From Vibrio gazogenes (lineage in GTDB: Bacteria > Pseudomonadota > Gammaproteobacteria > Enterobacterales > Vibrionaceae), in assembly GCF_023920225.1 (NCBI RefSeq), contig NZ_CP092587.1:2914001-2978000 (forward strand): 64,000 nucleotides of DNA, read 5' to 3'. This document shows positions 19,054 to 27,838 of the stretch, piece by piece. The translations under genes and the position numbers were made by a program. Under the pieces are notes generated by a model. The model did not search any database and was not told the DNA's origin. It saw nothing but the letters and a program-made list of their open reading frames with translations. The first letter of the stretch is position 1. Each line of letters starts with the position of its first letter.

Positions 19054-22000
19054 TCTCTCCCCCTGTCACCGCTGAAAGATCAAGTGGATAAATACTGACT
19101 GCTTTTCTGAGCGTTTCACTTGCCGCTTCAAAATCACAGTCGTGAATATACTGGCAACAGGCGTCAAACGACGCGGATGTTAATACCGCTTTGAGGAACG
19201 GATAATGCTCATCAAGATACTCAACTGCCTCATTATCATATGCTGCTAAAAGAGAGGCTAACTGCTCAATCACCGCGATGTGTGCTGGTGTCAGAGAACC
19301 ACCCGGCTGCTCTGTCGGCTCCGGGCGCTTGAGTGTCTGACATAATGCAGGAACCAACTGTGCGATGTGTTTTTCAGCTTCACACAATATCGCAGCCAGC
19401 GCCTCATCATCTTGTTCATGCTTAATTGCCATTTCAATCCGGGCTGCAATATCGGAAAGCAGCATCAGCCCGAGGTTAGCAGCAGATCCTTTCAAGGTAT
19501 GTGCCATTAGCGTCGCTTGCGTCCGATCCTCCTGCTCTAGCGCAGTTTGAATACGCGGAACGATATCATGTTCTTTATCGATCAACTGAGAGAGCAACCG
19601 CTGATAAAGCTGCTCATTGCCAGCCAATCTCATCAGCCCATTGCGGTAATCTAAAAAAGAGAGGTCACCGAGCTGAGGCGGAGATGATTGCGTTAAGGCG
19701 GACGTGTCAGCCGAAGCTTGCTCTAGCGCCTGCGGAACATCAGTTGCAGCAGACTTTTCGCTATGACACCATTTTTTAATGGTACTCAACAGGACATTTG
19801 GATCAATGGGTTTAGAAATATGATCATTCATTCCCAAACCGAAACACCGCTCCCGCTCCTCAACCATCACATGTGCCGTCATCGCAATCAGCGGAATGTC
19901 ATCATAAGCAGGAATACTGCGAATATGCTCACTGGCTTCATAGCCGTCCATCACCGGCATTTGCAGATCCATAAAGATCACATCAAATCCTGCCCCCTCA
20001 TTCAGAGACTCTGCGAGCAGCGAGAGCGCTTCCCGGCCATGGCTTGCAACCGTCACATCCATCCCCCACCCCGCCATCAACTCCTGTGCAATCTGTTGGT
20101 TGATTTCATTATCCTCAACCAGCAATACCCGTATCCCGGTCAGATCATCCTGAGGTCTGACACAATGATCTACCGATGAACGACGGGATGGATGTTCTGA
20201 AGACCCAAACAGTGTCACCAGTAAATCAAACAATTTCGATTGCCCGACAGGCTTAGACAGATAACCGGATAATTGCAGCTCTTCGGTAACATGGGCAAGT
20301 TCATCTTTATCATAGGCTGTCACCATGACAATATGAGGCTGATATTCTAACGGCACGGTCTGGCGAATCTTGCGACAGGCCTCAATGCCATCCATGTCCG
20401 GCATATTCCAGTCCATCAAGACCAAATTGATCGGTTTCCCTTCAGCTATCGAGGCATCAATTTGTGCCAGCGCTTTATCAGCATGATTCACTAATGTCGG
20501 CGGATGCGATAGCACATCGAGCATATCGCCCATGATCATTAAGGCATGATCATTGTCATCAACCACCAGCGCCCGAATACCATCCAGCGTATTGGGCAAC
20601 CCATCAGAAACAGTCCGAGCCCCCTGCTCTGCTTTCAGCCAGACATCAAAAATAAAGTGACTCCCTTGCCCCAACTCACTTTCAACCCGAATCGTACCGC
20701 CCATCAACTCAACCAAACGCTGACAGATAGATAACCCCAAACCCGTACCGCCATACTTGCGAGTCGTACTGCCGTCAGCCTGAGTAAATACGGTAAATAA
20801 TTGTTCTATATGCTCAGGCGTCATGCCAATCCCTGTATCGGAAACGATAAACTCCAACTGAATTTGCTCCGCTTGGCGCTTCACTTCTCTCACAGAAACT
20901 GAGATCTCCCCCTGTTCAGTAAATTTCACCGCATTGTTAACCAGATTAATAATCACCTGCCCCAATCGCAGCGGATCACCATACAACTTTTTCGGCAATC
21001 CTCGCGGCACGGAGAATAGGAGTTCTAATCCTTTATCAAATGCTTTCTGACCGTTTAGTATGGATACATTGTGAAAGATATCGTCCAGTTCAAAACTGAC
21101 ATTCTCAATGGTCAGCTTCCCAGCCTCAATTTTACTGAAATCCAGAATATCATTAATAATCCCCAATAAGAGTGAGGCGGAATTATGGATTTTAGACAGA
21201 TAATCATGCTGTTTGGTCGTTAAGTTGGTCTTTAAAGCTAAATGAGACATGCCGATAATTGCGTTCATCGGGGTTCTGATTTCATGGCTCATATTGGCCA
21301 GAAACATCGATTTAACTTTCAGTGCCTCTTCTGCTTTTTCACGCGCGTCATACAACTCATTTTCGACCACCTTACGCGCAGAAACATCACGTAAAAATAA
21401 AGCCGCCTGACAACGCTCGTTGAGGACAAAAATCGTCACCCCCAAATCCACCGGAATCATCACACCAGACTTGGTATACGTTTCAATCTCGAAAAACTCA
21501 CCATACACTTTTGCCTGATCTTGAATGGCGAGAGGAGGCTGTAAGATCTCCGCCAACGAATCCGGCATTACTATCTTCAGCAATGTAATACAATTCTGCC
21601 CTAAAACATCTTGGCTTTGATATTGATAAACCGCTTCGGCCGTTTGATTCCATAACAGAATGCTGCCCTGTTCATCGATGATCACCACGCTCGATGGTGC
21701 ACCGTCAACAATCGTCCGGGCAAAGACTTCACTGTCTTGTAAATCCTGTGTTCGCCGTGCGATTTCTTGCTCTAATCCAACCTGATGTTGTGCCAGTTGC
21801 TGATTTTTATGCTGAAGTTCATTCATCAGCTCATCACGACTCTTCTCTCGTAATTGATCTGCCAATTGTTCGAATTCAAACTCTGTCGGCAGATAATTCG
21901 CAACACATGGCACCACCCAACTGATCGCCTGACTATCCTGTTCAATTATCAGCCCGGGGACAGTCAATGTTCTCGATTCGACAGATTCAGGAATCGAACA

Positions 22001-22216
22001 GCTCACTGTAATCCGATCCTGCTGAAAGACAAAATCAATGACGCACTCCCCGAAAGCCTCAAGCAACCGCAACACAAATTCAGCACTCATCAGCATGAAA
22101 TAATCCTGCTGTTCGGGACTAAAACGGTAGCAACGGAAGATCGCCTGAAATTTGTGTCGGATCACCAGTTTACTGATGTTGTCGTGATAAACAGGGCAGT
22201 GGATCGATTCATTCAT
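19046..22216 (-). CDS. Hybrid sensor histidine kinase (PAS, HisKA, HATPase, two receivers, Hpt)
   Basis: A 1056-residue protein with no clear membrane segments. The first 165 residues match no domain I recognise. A coiled linker and a PAS domain (about 165-285) follow. The HisKA phospho-His is in FLANMSHEIRTPMNAIIG near residue 318. The ATPase has SDTGIGM and GGTGLGLSICQRLVELMGG boxes. Receiver one carries LVLMDWNMPDMDG and receiver two VIFMDLQMPVMDGYE. A C-terminal Hpt domain has AHTLKGSAANLG. It overlaps the RsbX-like gene by 4 bp and the HD-GYP gene by 8 bp. Position suggests it receives the stressosome signal. Vibrio stressosome loci are known to have a two-component pair downstream. Confidence 0.9.
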   Translation of the reverse strand: MNESIHCPVYHDNISKLVIRHKFQAIFRCYRFSPEQQDYFMLMSAEFVLRLLEAFGECVIDFVFQQDRITVSCSIPESVESRTLTVPGLIIEQDSQAISWVVPCVANYLPTEFEFEQLADQLREKSRDELMNELQHKNQQLAQHQVGLEQEIARRTQDLQDSEVFARTIVDGAPSSVVIIDEQGSILLWNQTAEAVYQYQSQDVLGQNCITLLKIVMPDSLAEILQPPLAIQDQAKVYGEFFEIETYTKSGVMIPVDLGVTIFVLNERCQAALFLRDVSARKVVENELYDAREKAEEALKVKSMFLANMSHEIRTPMNAIIGMSHLALKTNLTTKQHDYLSKIHNSASLLLGIINDILDFSKIEAGKLTIENVSFELDDIFHNVSILNGQKAFDKGLELLFSVPRGLPKKLYGDPLRLGQVIINLVNNAVKFTEQGEISVSVREVKRQAEQIQLEFIVSDTGIGMTPEHIEQLFTVFTQADGSTTRKYGGTGLGLSICQRLVELMGGTIRVESELGQGSHFIFDVWLKAEQGARTVSDGLPNTLDGIRALVVDDNDHALMIMGDMLDVLSHPPTLVNHADKALAQIDASIAEGKPINLVLMDWNMPDMDGIEACRKIRQTVPLEYQPHIVMVTAYDKDELAHVTEELQLSGYLSKPVGQSKLFDLLVTLFGSSEHPSRRSSVDHCVRPQDDLTGIRVLLVEDNEINQQIAQELMAGWGMDVTVASHGREALSLLAESLNEGAGFDVIFMDLQMPVMDGYEASEHIRSIPAYDDIPLIAMTAHVMVEERERCFGLGMNDHISKPIDPNVLLSTIKKWCHSEKSAATDVPQALEQASADTSALTQSSPPQLGDLSFLDYRNGLMRLAGNEQLYQRLLSQLIDKEHDIVPRIQTALEQEDRTQATLMAHTLKGSAANLGLMLLSDIAARIEMAIKHEQDDEALAAILCEAEKHIAQLVPALCQTLKRPEPTEQPGGSLTPAHIAVIEQLASLLAAYDNEAVEYLDEHYPFLKAVLTSASFDACCQYIHDCDFEAASETLRKAVSIYPLDLSAVTGGENG

Positions 22217-22830
22217 ACGTTGTACTCCAGCACGATCACGGTAATATCATCATGTGGTTTACCGAAATGTTCGACCAAAAATGAAGCAAACTGCTGAAGT
22301 GGGCGATACTGAGCAAAATGACATAGGCCTAGATCTAAATTTTCCTTAATCCCATCGGTGGTCAATAAGAAACGTTCATTGTCGCCAAATGGGCCTTGGA
22401 ACACATTCAATGTCGGGATCATCTCACCGACAACCCCCGGCTGAGAAAAATAAGTACGCCAGTCATCACCACACTTTCTCATCAATGTATTTCCGACACC
22501 AACCCCCTGAAAACATCGCGTCTGAAGGTTAAAAAAAACCAATGTCACGGCAGCGCCCAAACTGCCATGAAAATGATCATGCATCTGCTCAAGTAACTGC
22601 GGGAGTTCATCCGCTGACTGGGTATGAAAGCTAGTGTCGGCATGAAAACGAGCGTCGAGATAACCTTCCATCTCTCGAGCCAAATGAGCGGCTTGCGGCC
22701 CATGTCCTAACACATCAATAATCGCAACCATCAAACCCCAGTCATTTTCTCGCACGAACACACCATCTCCGGACTCAGACTCTCCCAAATAAGGAACGCA
22801 GTGAGAATACCATTCAAACGGCATCGTCAT
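22213..22830 (-). CDS. rsbX: RsbX-like PP2C/SpoIIE phosphatase of the stressosome
   Basis: About 205 residues of the PP2C-type SpoIIE/RsbX phosphatase fold. Metal-binding acidic residues are in VAIIDVLGHGPQAAH, LLTTDGIKEN and HDDITVIVLE. In characterised stressosomes RsbX dephosphorylates RsbR and RsbS and resets the complex. Start codons at 22848, 22830 and 22824 are all in frame. I chose 22830, which gives a short overlap with rsbT. It sits between rsbT and the hybrid kinase gene, all overlapping. Confidence 0.88.
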   Translation of the reverse strand: MTMPFEWYSHCVPYLGESESGDGVFVRENDWGLMVAIIDVLGHGPQAAHLAREMEGYLDARFHADTSFHTQSADELPQLLEQMHDHFHGSLGAAVTLVFFNLQTRCFQGVGVGNTLMRKCGDDWRTYFSQPGVVGEMIPTLNVFQGPFGDNERFLLTTDGIKENLDLGLCHFAQYRPLQQFASFLVEHFGKPHDDITVIVLEYNV

Positions 22831-23278
22831 TCCCCCATTTGATGACACTCACAATGGTTCCGCGCTTCTCGGTGTCAGACGCTTCGGTAAATGACTGGAT
22901 CTCAAATTGATCCACCATTCTTTGCACGCCCGGCAACCCCATTCCTAAAGAACCGCCGGTCGAAAAATGCTCCGCCATCGCCTGTTCAATATGTGCAATT
23001 CCCGGCCCGAAATCCCGGGCAATGACCCGCATACCGTGTTGCGTTTTTCGTTCAAACTTGCGCAGTATTTCGGCCAGTTCGATACGCCCACTTCCAGCAT
23101 ACTTAACAATATTCGTTGCCAACTCAGAAACAATCGTGGCGATTTCACTTGTCGCTGTCGGAGAAAAATCAAGCTGCTGGGCAAATGTAAATGTCCCCAT
23201 CACCGCCATCATGACATCCGCTTCACAATCAATCGTATAAACATCACCCAGCGCTTTTACCGATACCGGTTCATCCAT
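22814..23278 (-). CDS. rsbT: RsbT-like serine/threonine kinase of the stressosome
   Basis: A 154-residue GHKL-fold kinase. The N box SELATNIVKYAG is near residue 52, the G1 box ARDFGPGI near residue 90, and the G2 box GGSLGMGLPGVQRM near residue 110. RsbT phosphorylates the STAS domains of RsbR and RsbS in known stressosomes and, when released, activates the downstream module. The start at 23278 (MDEPVSVKALGD) overlaps the rsbS stop by 8 bp. An in-frame ATG 26 codons earlier lies inside rsbS and was rejected. Confidence 0.9.
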   Translation of the reverse strand: MDEPVSVKALGDVYTIDCEADVMMAVMGTFTFAQQLDFSPTATSEIATIVSELATNIVKYAGSGRIELAEILRKFERKTQHGMRVIARDFGPGIAHIEQAMAEHFSTGGSLGMGLPGVQRMVDQFEIQSFTEASDTEKRGTIVSVIKWGNDDAV

Positions 23279-23642
23279 TCCAGCGCTCCTGTGACTCCCG
23301 GAGCAATACAAGCCCTTGCTCCAAATCTGCAGCACAACATAATGCCGACGTATCAACCCCCAGACTCATCAATCCCATCACAATGCCCGGTCTGAAACCG
23401 ACAAAGATACATTGCCGCCCCATGACCTGAACATTCAGGGATATCTGGATCAATGCTTCAATATCTTGTCGATCCAACGTTTTTACGTCAGACATATCAA
23501 TCAAGACACCGTGGAGATAATTTTCAGCAAGTTGACTCAAAAGTTCATGGCAAAAATCAGCCAGAATACCCGCCGAAAGATCCGCCTGTATAGAGGCAAC
23601 AAGTGCATGTTTGAGCTGACTAATCGCAATCGATTCTCGCAT
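23271..23642 (-). CDS. rsbS: RsbS-like STAS protein lacking the canonical phospho-serine
   Basis: A 123-residue single STAS domain aligning over its whole length with Bacillus RsbS, including LHGVLIDMSDV, VGFRPGIVMGLMSLGVD and the C-terminal AADLEQGLVLL. In Bacillus RsbS the kinase RsbT phosphorylates Ser59 within the motif IDSF. The matching position here is Arg58 in KTLDRQD, encoded by CGA. The usual switch residue is therefore missing. RsbS forms the core of the stressosome shell with RsbR and sequesters RsbT. It lies 15 bp downstream of rsbR and overlaps rsbT. Confidence 0.88.
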   Translation of the reverse strand: MRESIAISQLKHALVASIQADLSAGILADFCHELLSQLAENYLHGVLIDMSDVKTLDRQDIEALIQISLNVQVMGRQCIFVGFRPGIVMGLMSLGVDTSALCCAADLEQGLVLLRESQERWNG

Positions 23643-23657
23643 GACTGCGCTCCTGAA

Positions 23658-24575
23658 TTATTCCGAAAACTGATTCAACGATGTCACATTAAGACCAATC
23701 ATCTGAAAAGCGTATTCAAGCGCATCCCTGAGTGTCGCATTGGCTTGCACCTCTCCGACATTAACGCCCAACTGAACCATGGTCTGAGCAATCGAAGGAG
23801 AAACCCCCGATACCAAACAGGTACACCCCATGAGTTTGGTTGCTTTGGTGATTTTAATGAAATGGTTGGCAACTGCGGTATCGACAACCGCCACCCCGGA
23901 AATATCCATGATGAAGATCTTGGCCCGGTTCACGGAAATCTTATTCAAAACCGCAGCCATAATATCTTGGGCTCGTTTGGAATCGATAATGCCCACCAGC
24001 GGCAGCATCAGAATATCCTGCCAAATCATTGTGACGGGTGTTGACATTGCCATCAGCGCCTTACTCTGTTCGGAAAAACGTTTATTCGTCAGGCGAGAAT
24101 AAGTCTCAACGACAATCGTAGTATCCATATGGAGCAATTTCATAAATGCGGTCACATAAGCGTTATATGTTTCCGTTTCCATCGAATCATCGTATAACTG
24201 CTGGGTAAAAATCAGCATTGAGGTATTCATGCCGGCAAAATAGATCGGGAGCGGTAAACCAACGCGAGCATGAACTTCTCCCACCTCTCGGCGCTCCTGA
24301 ACATAGTCGTCGTCAATATTCGCTTTGAAAAAGGAGGTCCAGTAGCGAACCTGTGAATCCTGAACATAGCGTAATCTTCCGGGGTCACCGAAAAATTGAG
24401 CATATTCAGGGAGTTTTTCCAGCCAGATATAAAAACATTTAACATATTCACCCAGCTTCGGGATCATCATCTGCCCGAACTGGCGAATGAGATCTAAATC
24501 CTCATCCGTTACGTCATGCAAGCGCAATAACGATTGCGCGTCTTTCATCTGAGTAAGTTGAACATCCGGTGACAT
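23658..24575 (-). CDS. rsbR: RsbR with N-terminal sensor-globin domain
   Basis: A 305-residue two-domain stressosome sensor. Residues 1-165 form a globin-coupled-sensor fold with the likely haem proximal His102 in VGEVHARVGLPLPIYFAGM, a signature of oxygen-sensing globins. Residues about 175-300 form a STAS domain with the two threonines phosphorylated in Bacillus RsbR retained, Thr233 in AVVDTAV and Thr265 in SIAQTMVQLG. The arrangement matches the haem-containing RsbR described from Vibrio vulnificus. It is first in the rsbR-rsbS-rsbT-rsbX-kinase-regulator unit. Oxygen or another haem ligand is the predicted signal. Confidence 0.92.
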   Translation of the reverse strand: MSPDVQLTQMKDAQSLLRLHDVTDEDLDLIRQFGQMMIPKLGEYVKCFYIWLEKLPEYAQFFGDPGRLRYVQDSQVRYWTSFFKANIDDDYVQERREVGEVHARVGLPLPIYFAGMNTSMLIFTQQLYDDSMETETYNAYVTAFMKLLHMDTTIVVETYSRLTNKRFSEQSKALMAMSTPVTMIWQDILMLPLVGIIDSKRAQDIMAAVLNKISVNRAKIFIMDISGVAVVDTAVANHFIKITKATKLMGCTCLVSGVSPSIAQTMVQLGVNVGEVQANATLRDALEYAFQMIGLNVTSLNQFSE

Positions 24576-25003
24576 ACGTAGACTCCCTTGCTCATCAGTA
24601 TTCTTCTATCCTGTATTCGTTCAACACAGCCCTTAACCACAGGTAGAGTCACATGTACAGACTTTAATCATAGTCGATAAATTCATCCCCCAAATACAAA
24701 TGGGCCACATGTCACCAAAAAAATAGGTTACATATAAAAAAATAGGTCACATATAAATTGACTCATCCTACCACTCGATATTTTTTTGATATTCTGTCAC
24801 ATTGATTACTAATAATTCACATGAATAATTACACTAATATCAATAAAGTGATGTATATTTTTTAAGCTCTCCCAATAAGAAAATTATTTTCATAAATTGA
24901 TAGAACTTATAGAGAAAAACCTTCGATAAAAAATAATGCCCTTGATACAATTTAAATCGAAACAATAATGAAACATTATTTTAAAAAACAAAGAGCGTTT
25001 ATT
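24576..25003. other. AT-rich divergent intergenic region of rsbR and the M6 protease
   Basis: This 428-bp spacer separates two divergent genes and should hold both promoters. It contains a perfect-period tandem repeat at 24717-24754, listed separately, and several TCACAT/TTACAT words. No ORF with a credible start and ribosome site was found. Confidence 0.6.
24717..24754 (+). repeat. Two adjacent copies of a 19-bp repeat upstream of rsbR
   Basis: A7-TAGGTTACATAT at 24717-24735 is followed directly by A7-TAGGTCACATAT at 24736-24754, with one mismatch. Lying 142 bp upstream of rsbR, it could be a pair of regulator sites or a slippage duplication. Confidence 0.8.
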
Positions 25004-26953
25004 ATGAAATTAAAAACAACCGTTGGCTTAATGAGTTTATATTTAATTTGCCAGCCAGCTTTTTCGGCAATTCCTTATCATGGCTATCAGTATGATTACA
25101 CCCAACCGAATGGCGATGTCATTACGCTTACGCTTGAAGGTAATGATGATTATGCCGAGCAGAGAACCCCTTCAGGTCAGCTTGTCATTTTTGACAAGCA
25201 ATTGGGCGGCCTCGCTTACGCGAAGGTCTCTGATGACGGTACAACCCTTGTTTCTAAAGGAGAATTAGTCACTCAAGCAAAAGAGCAGCTAGAACAAAAT
25301 CTGAGAAGCAGTCTTCACGCCACCATTCTTTCTCAGACTGAACAGCAGCCCGGTTTGTCCGCCAAAGCGAGAGCAAAATTAGCCCAAGAGAACCGCGATA
25401 AATTATTACATATCCCGGAAGATGTCAGTCGAATTGCGACATCTCTTGTCCAAACGGCCGATTCATCCAGTCATATTACGGGTAATGTTCGCGGGTTAAC
25501 CATATTAATTGATTTCCCGGATGATCGTCGAGAAATTAGCCGTTCAGACGTCAACAGTTTTTTAAATGATTTAAATTATAAAGGATACGGAAATTTTCAA
25601 TCCATTCGTGGTTATTTCCGTTCTGTATCGGGTGGCAAGCTGGATTATACCAATACAGTCAGTACTTATTATACGGCTAAACACAACAAATCTTACTATA
25701 CCGACCCCAATCTTGAGTTCGGTGTCCGGGCACAAGAACTGATTCATGAAGCATTAGAGTGGATGGAATATCAACAAGGATTTGATTTCTCCACCCTGAC
25801 GACCGATCGCTGGGGCCGTATCAGAGGGCTTAACTTTTTCTACGCCGGTAATTCGAACAGTTCCTGGTCAACGGGTCTGTGGCCACACATGGGTGGCGTG
25901 AACCCACAATTCTGTGCTGATGGTGTTTGTACTAATGCGTCACAAATATCCGACATGGGAAGCAGCTTATCGATCGGTACTTTCGCACATGAATCAGGAC
26001 ACCTGATCGCAGACTGGCCCGATCTTTACGACTACGACGGCAGCTCAAACGGTTCTGTTGCGCAGTACGGTATCATGGGTTACGGCAGTACCAATGCCCG
26101 CTCCATGCTACACCCGGTGCCACCGGTTGCGCCACTGCGTGATAAGGCTGGCTGGGAAACCGTCATTGAATTAAACCCAGCGGTCGATCCGAATGCACCG
26201 ACTGGCCGTATCTCTGCAACATCCGGCAGCAATACATCCTACAAGTGGTCTAACCCGGACAATCCGGCTGAATCCTTCTACATGGAAGCGATTTATCAAA
26301 GCGGACAAAATACCGAGCAACTGGGTAGCGGGCTGGCGATCTGGCACGTCGATCCGAAAGGCAATAACTCCGACGAATGGCATCCTTACATTCAAATGGA
26401 ACATGCGGACGGCAACCGTGATCCGGAATACTTGCGTAACCGCGGCGATGAGTACGATGTTTATGGTCAATACGGTGAGTTCTCTGCAATCTATCCGAAT
26501 GATTTGACATCTCGGGGAACAAACTCATTATGGTGGAATGGCCGTGATTCAGGCCTGAGCATCAGTGATATTTCCCAACCGGCGCAAACAATCTCGTTTG
26601 CTATTTCAAAAGACGGCAATGGCGGTGGCGATAATGGTGGTGGCTCTTCAACCGAAACCCAAGTGTATACCAACACCATTACGCAAGGCGGATACACTGC
26701 CGAACCGAACAACCAAGCATTCCGCTATGAAGGCGGCACCATCAACGCGACATTGGTCGGCCCTGACGGTACAGACTTCGACCTGAAACTGATGCGCTGG
26801 GATGGCAATAACTGGCAACAAGTTGCAGCGTCTGAAGAACCCGCATCCAGAGAGCAGATCACTTACACTGCTGATGCGAATTTCTACTACTTTCAGGTTT
26901 ATGCATACAGCGGTTCAGGCCAGTACAACCTGACCATCTCGCTCACTCACTAA
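25004..26953 (+). CDS. Secreted M6-family (immune inhibitor A-like) zinc metalloprotease
   Basis: A 649-residue secreted protease. A signal peptide (MKLKTTVGLMSLYLICQPAFSA) is followed by a propeptide to about residue 155. The catalytic domain has the M6 zinc motif HESGHLIADWPDLYD near residue 330 and a MGYG Met-turn region. A Gly/Asp/Ser-rich linker near residue 545 leads to a C-terminal beta-sandwich of pre-peptidase C type. ATG 25004 was chosen because a signal peptide starts there and AAGAG precedes it. An in-frame ATG 12 codons upstream lacks a ribosome site. M6 enzymes from Vibrio (PrtV) and Bacillus (InhA) attack host proteins, so a virulence or scavenging role is plausible. Transport is probably by Sec plus type II secretion. 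Confidence 0.9.
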   Translation: MKLKTTVGLMSLYLICQPAFSAIPYHGYQYDYTQPNGDVITLTLEGNDDYAEQRTPSGQLVIFDKQLGGLAYAKVSDDGTTLVSKGELVTQAKEQLEQNLRSSLHATILSQTEQQPGLSAKARAKLAQENRDKLLHIPEDVSRIATSLVQTADSSSHITGNVRGLTILIDFPDDRREISRSDVNSFLNDLNYKGYGNFQSIRGYFRSVSGGKLDYTNTVSTYYTAKHNKSYYTDPNLEFGVRAQELIHEALEWMEYQQGFDFSTLTTDRWGRIRGLNFFYAGNSNSSWSTGLWPHMGGVNPQFCADGVCTNASQISDMGSSLSIGTFAHESGHLIADWPDLYDYDGSSNGSVAQYGIMGYGSTNARSMLHPVPPVAPLRDKAGWETVIELNPAVDPNAPTGRISATSGSNTSYKWSNPDNPAESFYMEAIYQSGQNTEQLGSGLAIWHVDPKGNNSDEWHPYIQMEHADGNRDPEYLRNRGDEYDVYGQYGEFSAIYPNDLTSRGTNSLWWNGRDSGLSISDISQPAQTISFAISKDGNGGGDNGGGSSTETQVYTNTITQGGYTAEPNNQAFRYEGGTINATLVGPDGTDFDLKLMRWDGNNWQQVAASEEPASREQITYTADANFYYFQVYAYSGSGQYNLTISLTH

Positions 26954-26983
26954 TCACAACAATCGGATAATATAACCCCATCA

Positions 26984-27012
26984 AAACGCGGTGTTCAGCA
27001 CCGCGTTTTTTA
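26984..27012 (+). terminator. Rho-independent terminator of the M6 protease gene
   Basis: AACGCGGTG and CACCGCGTT form a strong stem with loop TTCAG, and the 3' arm continues into TTTTT. It lies 31 bp after the protease stop codon. Confidence 0.92.
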
Positions 27013-27113
27013 TTCGCACACCCCGACGAATCAGCTATGATCATCACATCATCGATGATTCCGGTGATTCACACCGAGCAAAGAATAAACACACACAATC
27101 AAAAGGAACGGTT

Positions 27114-27626
27114 ATGAAAAAATTGCTGCTGATGTTGGTGACTTTCACATTAACGGGTTGTCTTGGGATGCCCGAAACCGTTCAACCCGTCTCTAATTTC
27201 AATGTTCAACATTATTTGGGCAAATGGTATGAAATTGCCCGTTTAGATCATTCATTCGAAGAAGGTCTCACCCATGTCACCGCAGAATATACACCCAAAG
27301 ATGACGGTGGCATTACGGTGCTGAACCGCGGCTTTTCCGCGGCTGACAACAAGTGGGAAGAAGCCCAAGGGAAAGCCTATTTTGTCAATAGTGACTCAGA
27401 AGGCTATTTGAAAGTCTCATTTTTTGGCCCTTTTTACGGCTCCTACGTCATCTTTGCCCTCGATGACGACTATCGCTATGCCTTTATCTCCGGCCCGGAC
27501 ACCGATTACCTGTGGTTATTGTCCCGCACCCCAACCGTTGATCAACAAGTGATCGAGCAGTTTATTCACATGGCGAAAGCTCGCGGTTTTGATACCGATC
27601 GTTTAATTTTTGTGGATCAACAATAA
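27114..27626 (+). CDS. blc: Outer-membrane lipocalin lipoprotein (Blc family)
   Basis: A 170-residue lipoprotein with signal MKKLLLMLVTFTLTGC and lipobox LTGC. The lipocalin signature GKWYEIARLDHSFEEG is near residue 40 and the C-terminal strand reads YLWLLSRTPTVD. E. coli Blc binds fatty acids and lysophospholipids at the outer membrane, and expression is stress-linked. ATG 27114 has AAGGAA upstream. The longer in-frame ORF begins within the preceding terminator and was rejected. It is transcribed alone between the M6 protease and a nitrilase-fold protein. Confidence 0.93.
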   Translation: MKKLLLMLVTFTLTGCLGMPETVQPVSNFNVQHYLGKWYEIARLDHSFEEGLTHVTAEYTPKDDGGITVLNRGFSAADNKWEEAQGKAYFVNSDSEGYLKVSFFGPFYGSYVIFALDDDYRYAFISGPDTDYLWLLSRTPTVDQQVIEQFIHMAKARGFDTDRLIFVDQQ

Positions 27627-27838
27627 AAACGTTGTCATTACAGGGATGTTTGCAATGAAGTGCTATTTTCATCTCGCCATCATGGTCTTTCTTTCCAGTG
27701 GCGCGAGTATACCGCTCAAGAAAGGCCGTTATATGTAATCAGAAGTCAGGAGAGAAGAACGTTCACTACTTTTATACCTTATTGTTCACTATATTCAATA
27801 TGGTGCATTTAATTTTAAATGTTAAAAGGAGTTTGAAC

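Noticed and set aside
27698..27838. A 47-codon extension of the nitrilase-like protein
   Set aside because: The GTG at 27839 has a near-perfect ribosome site. The extension has none and no similarity to the family.
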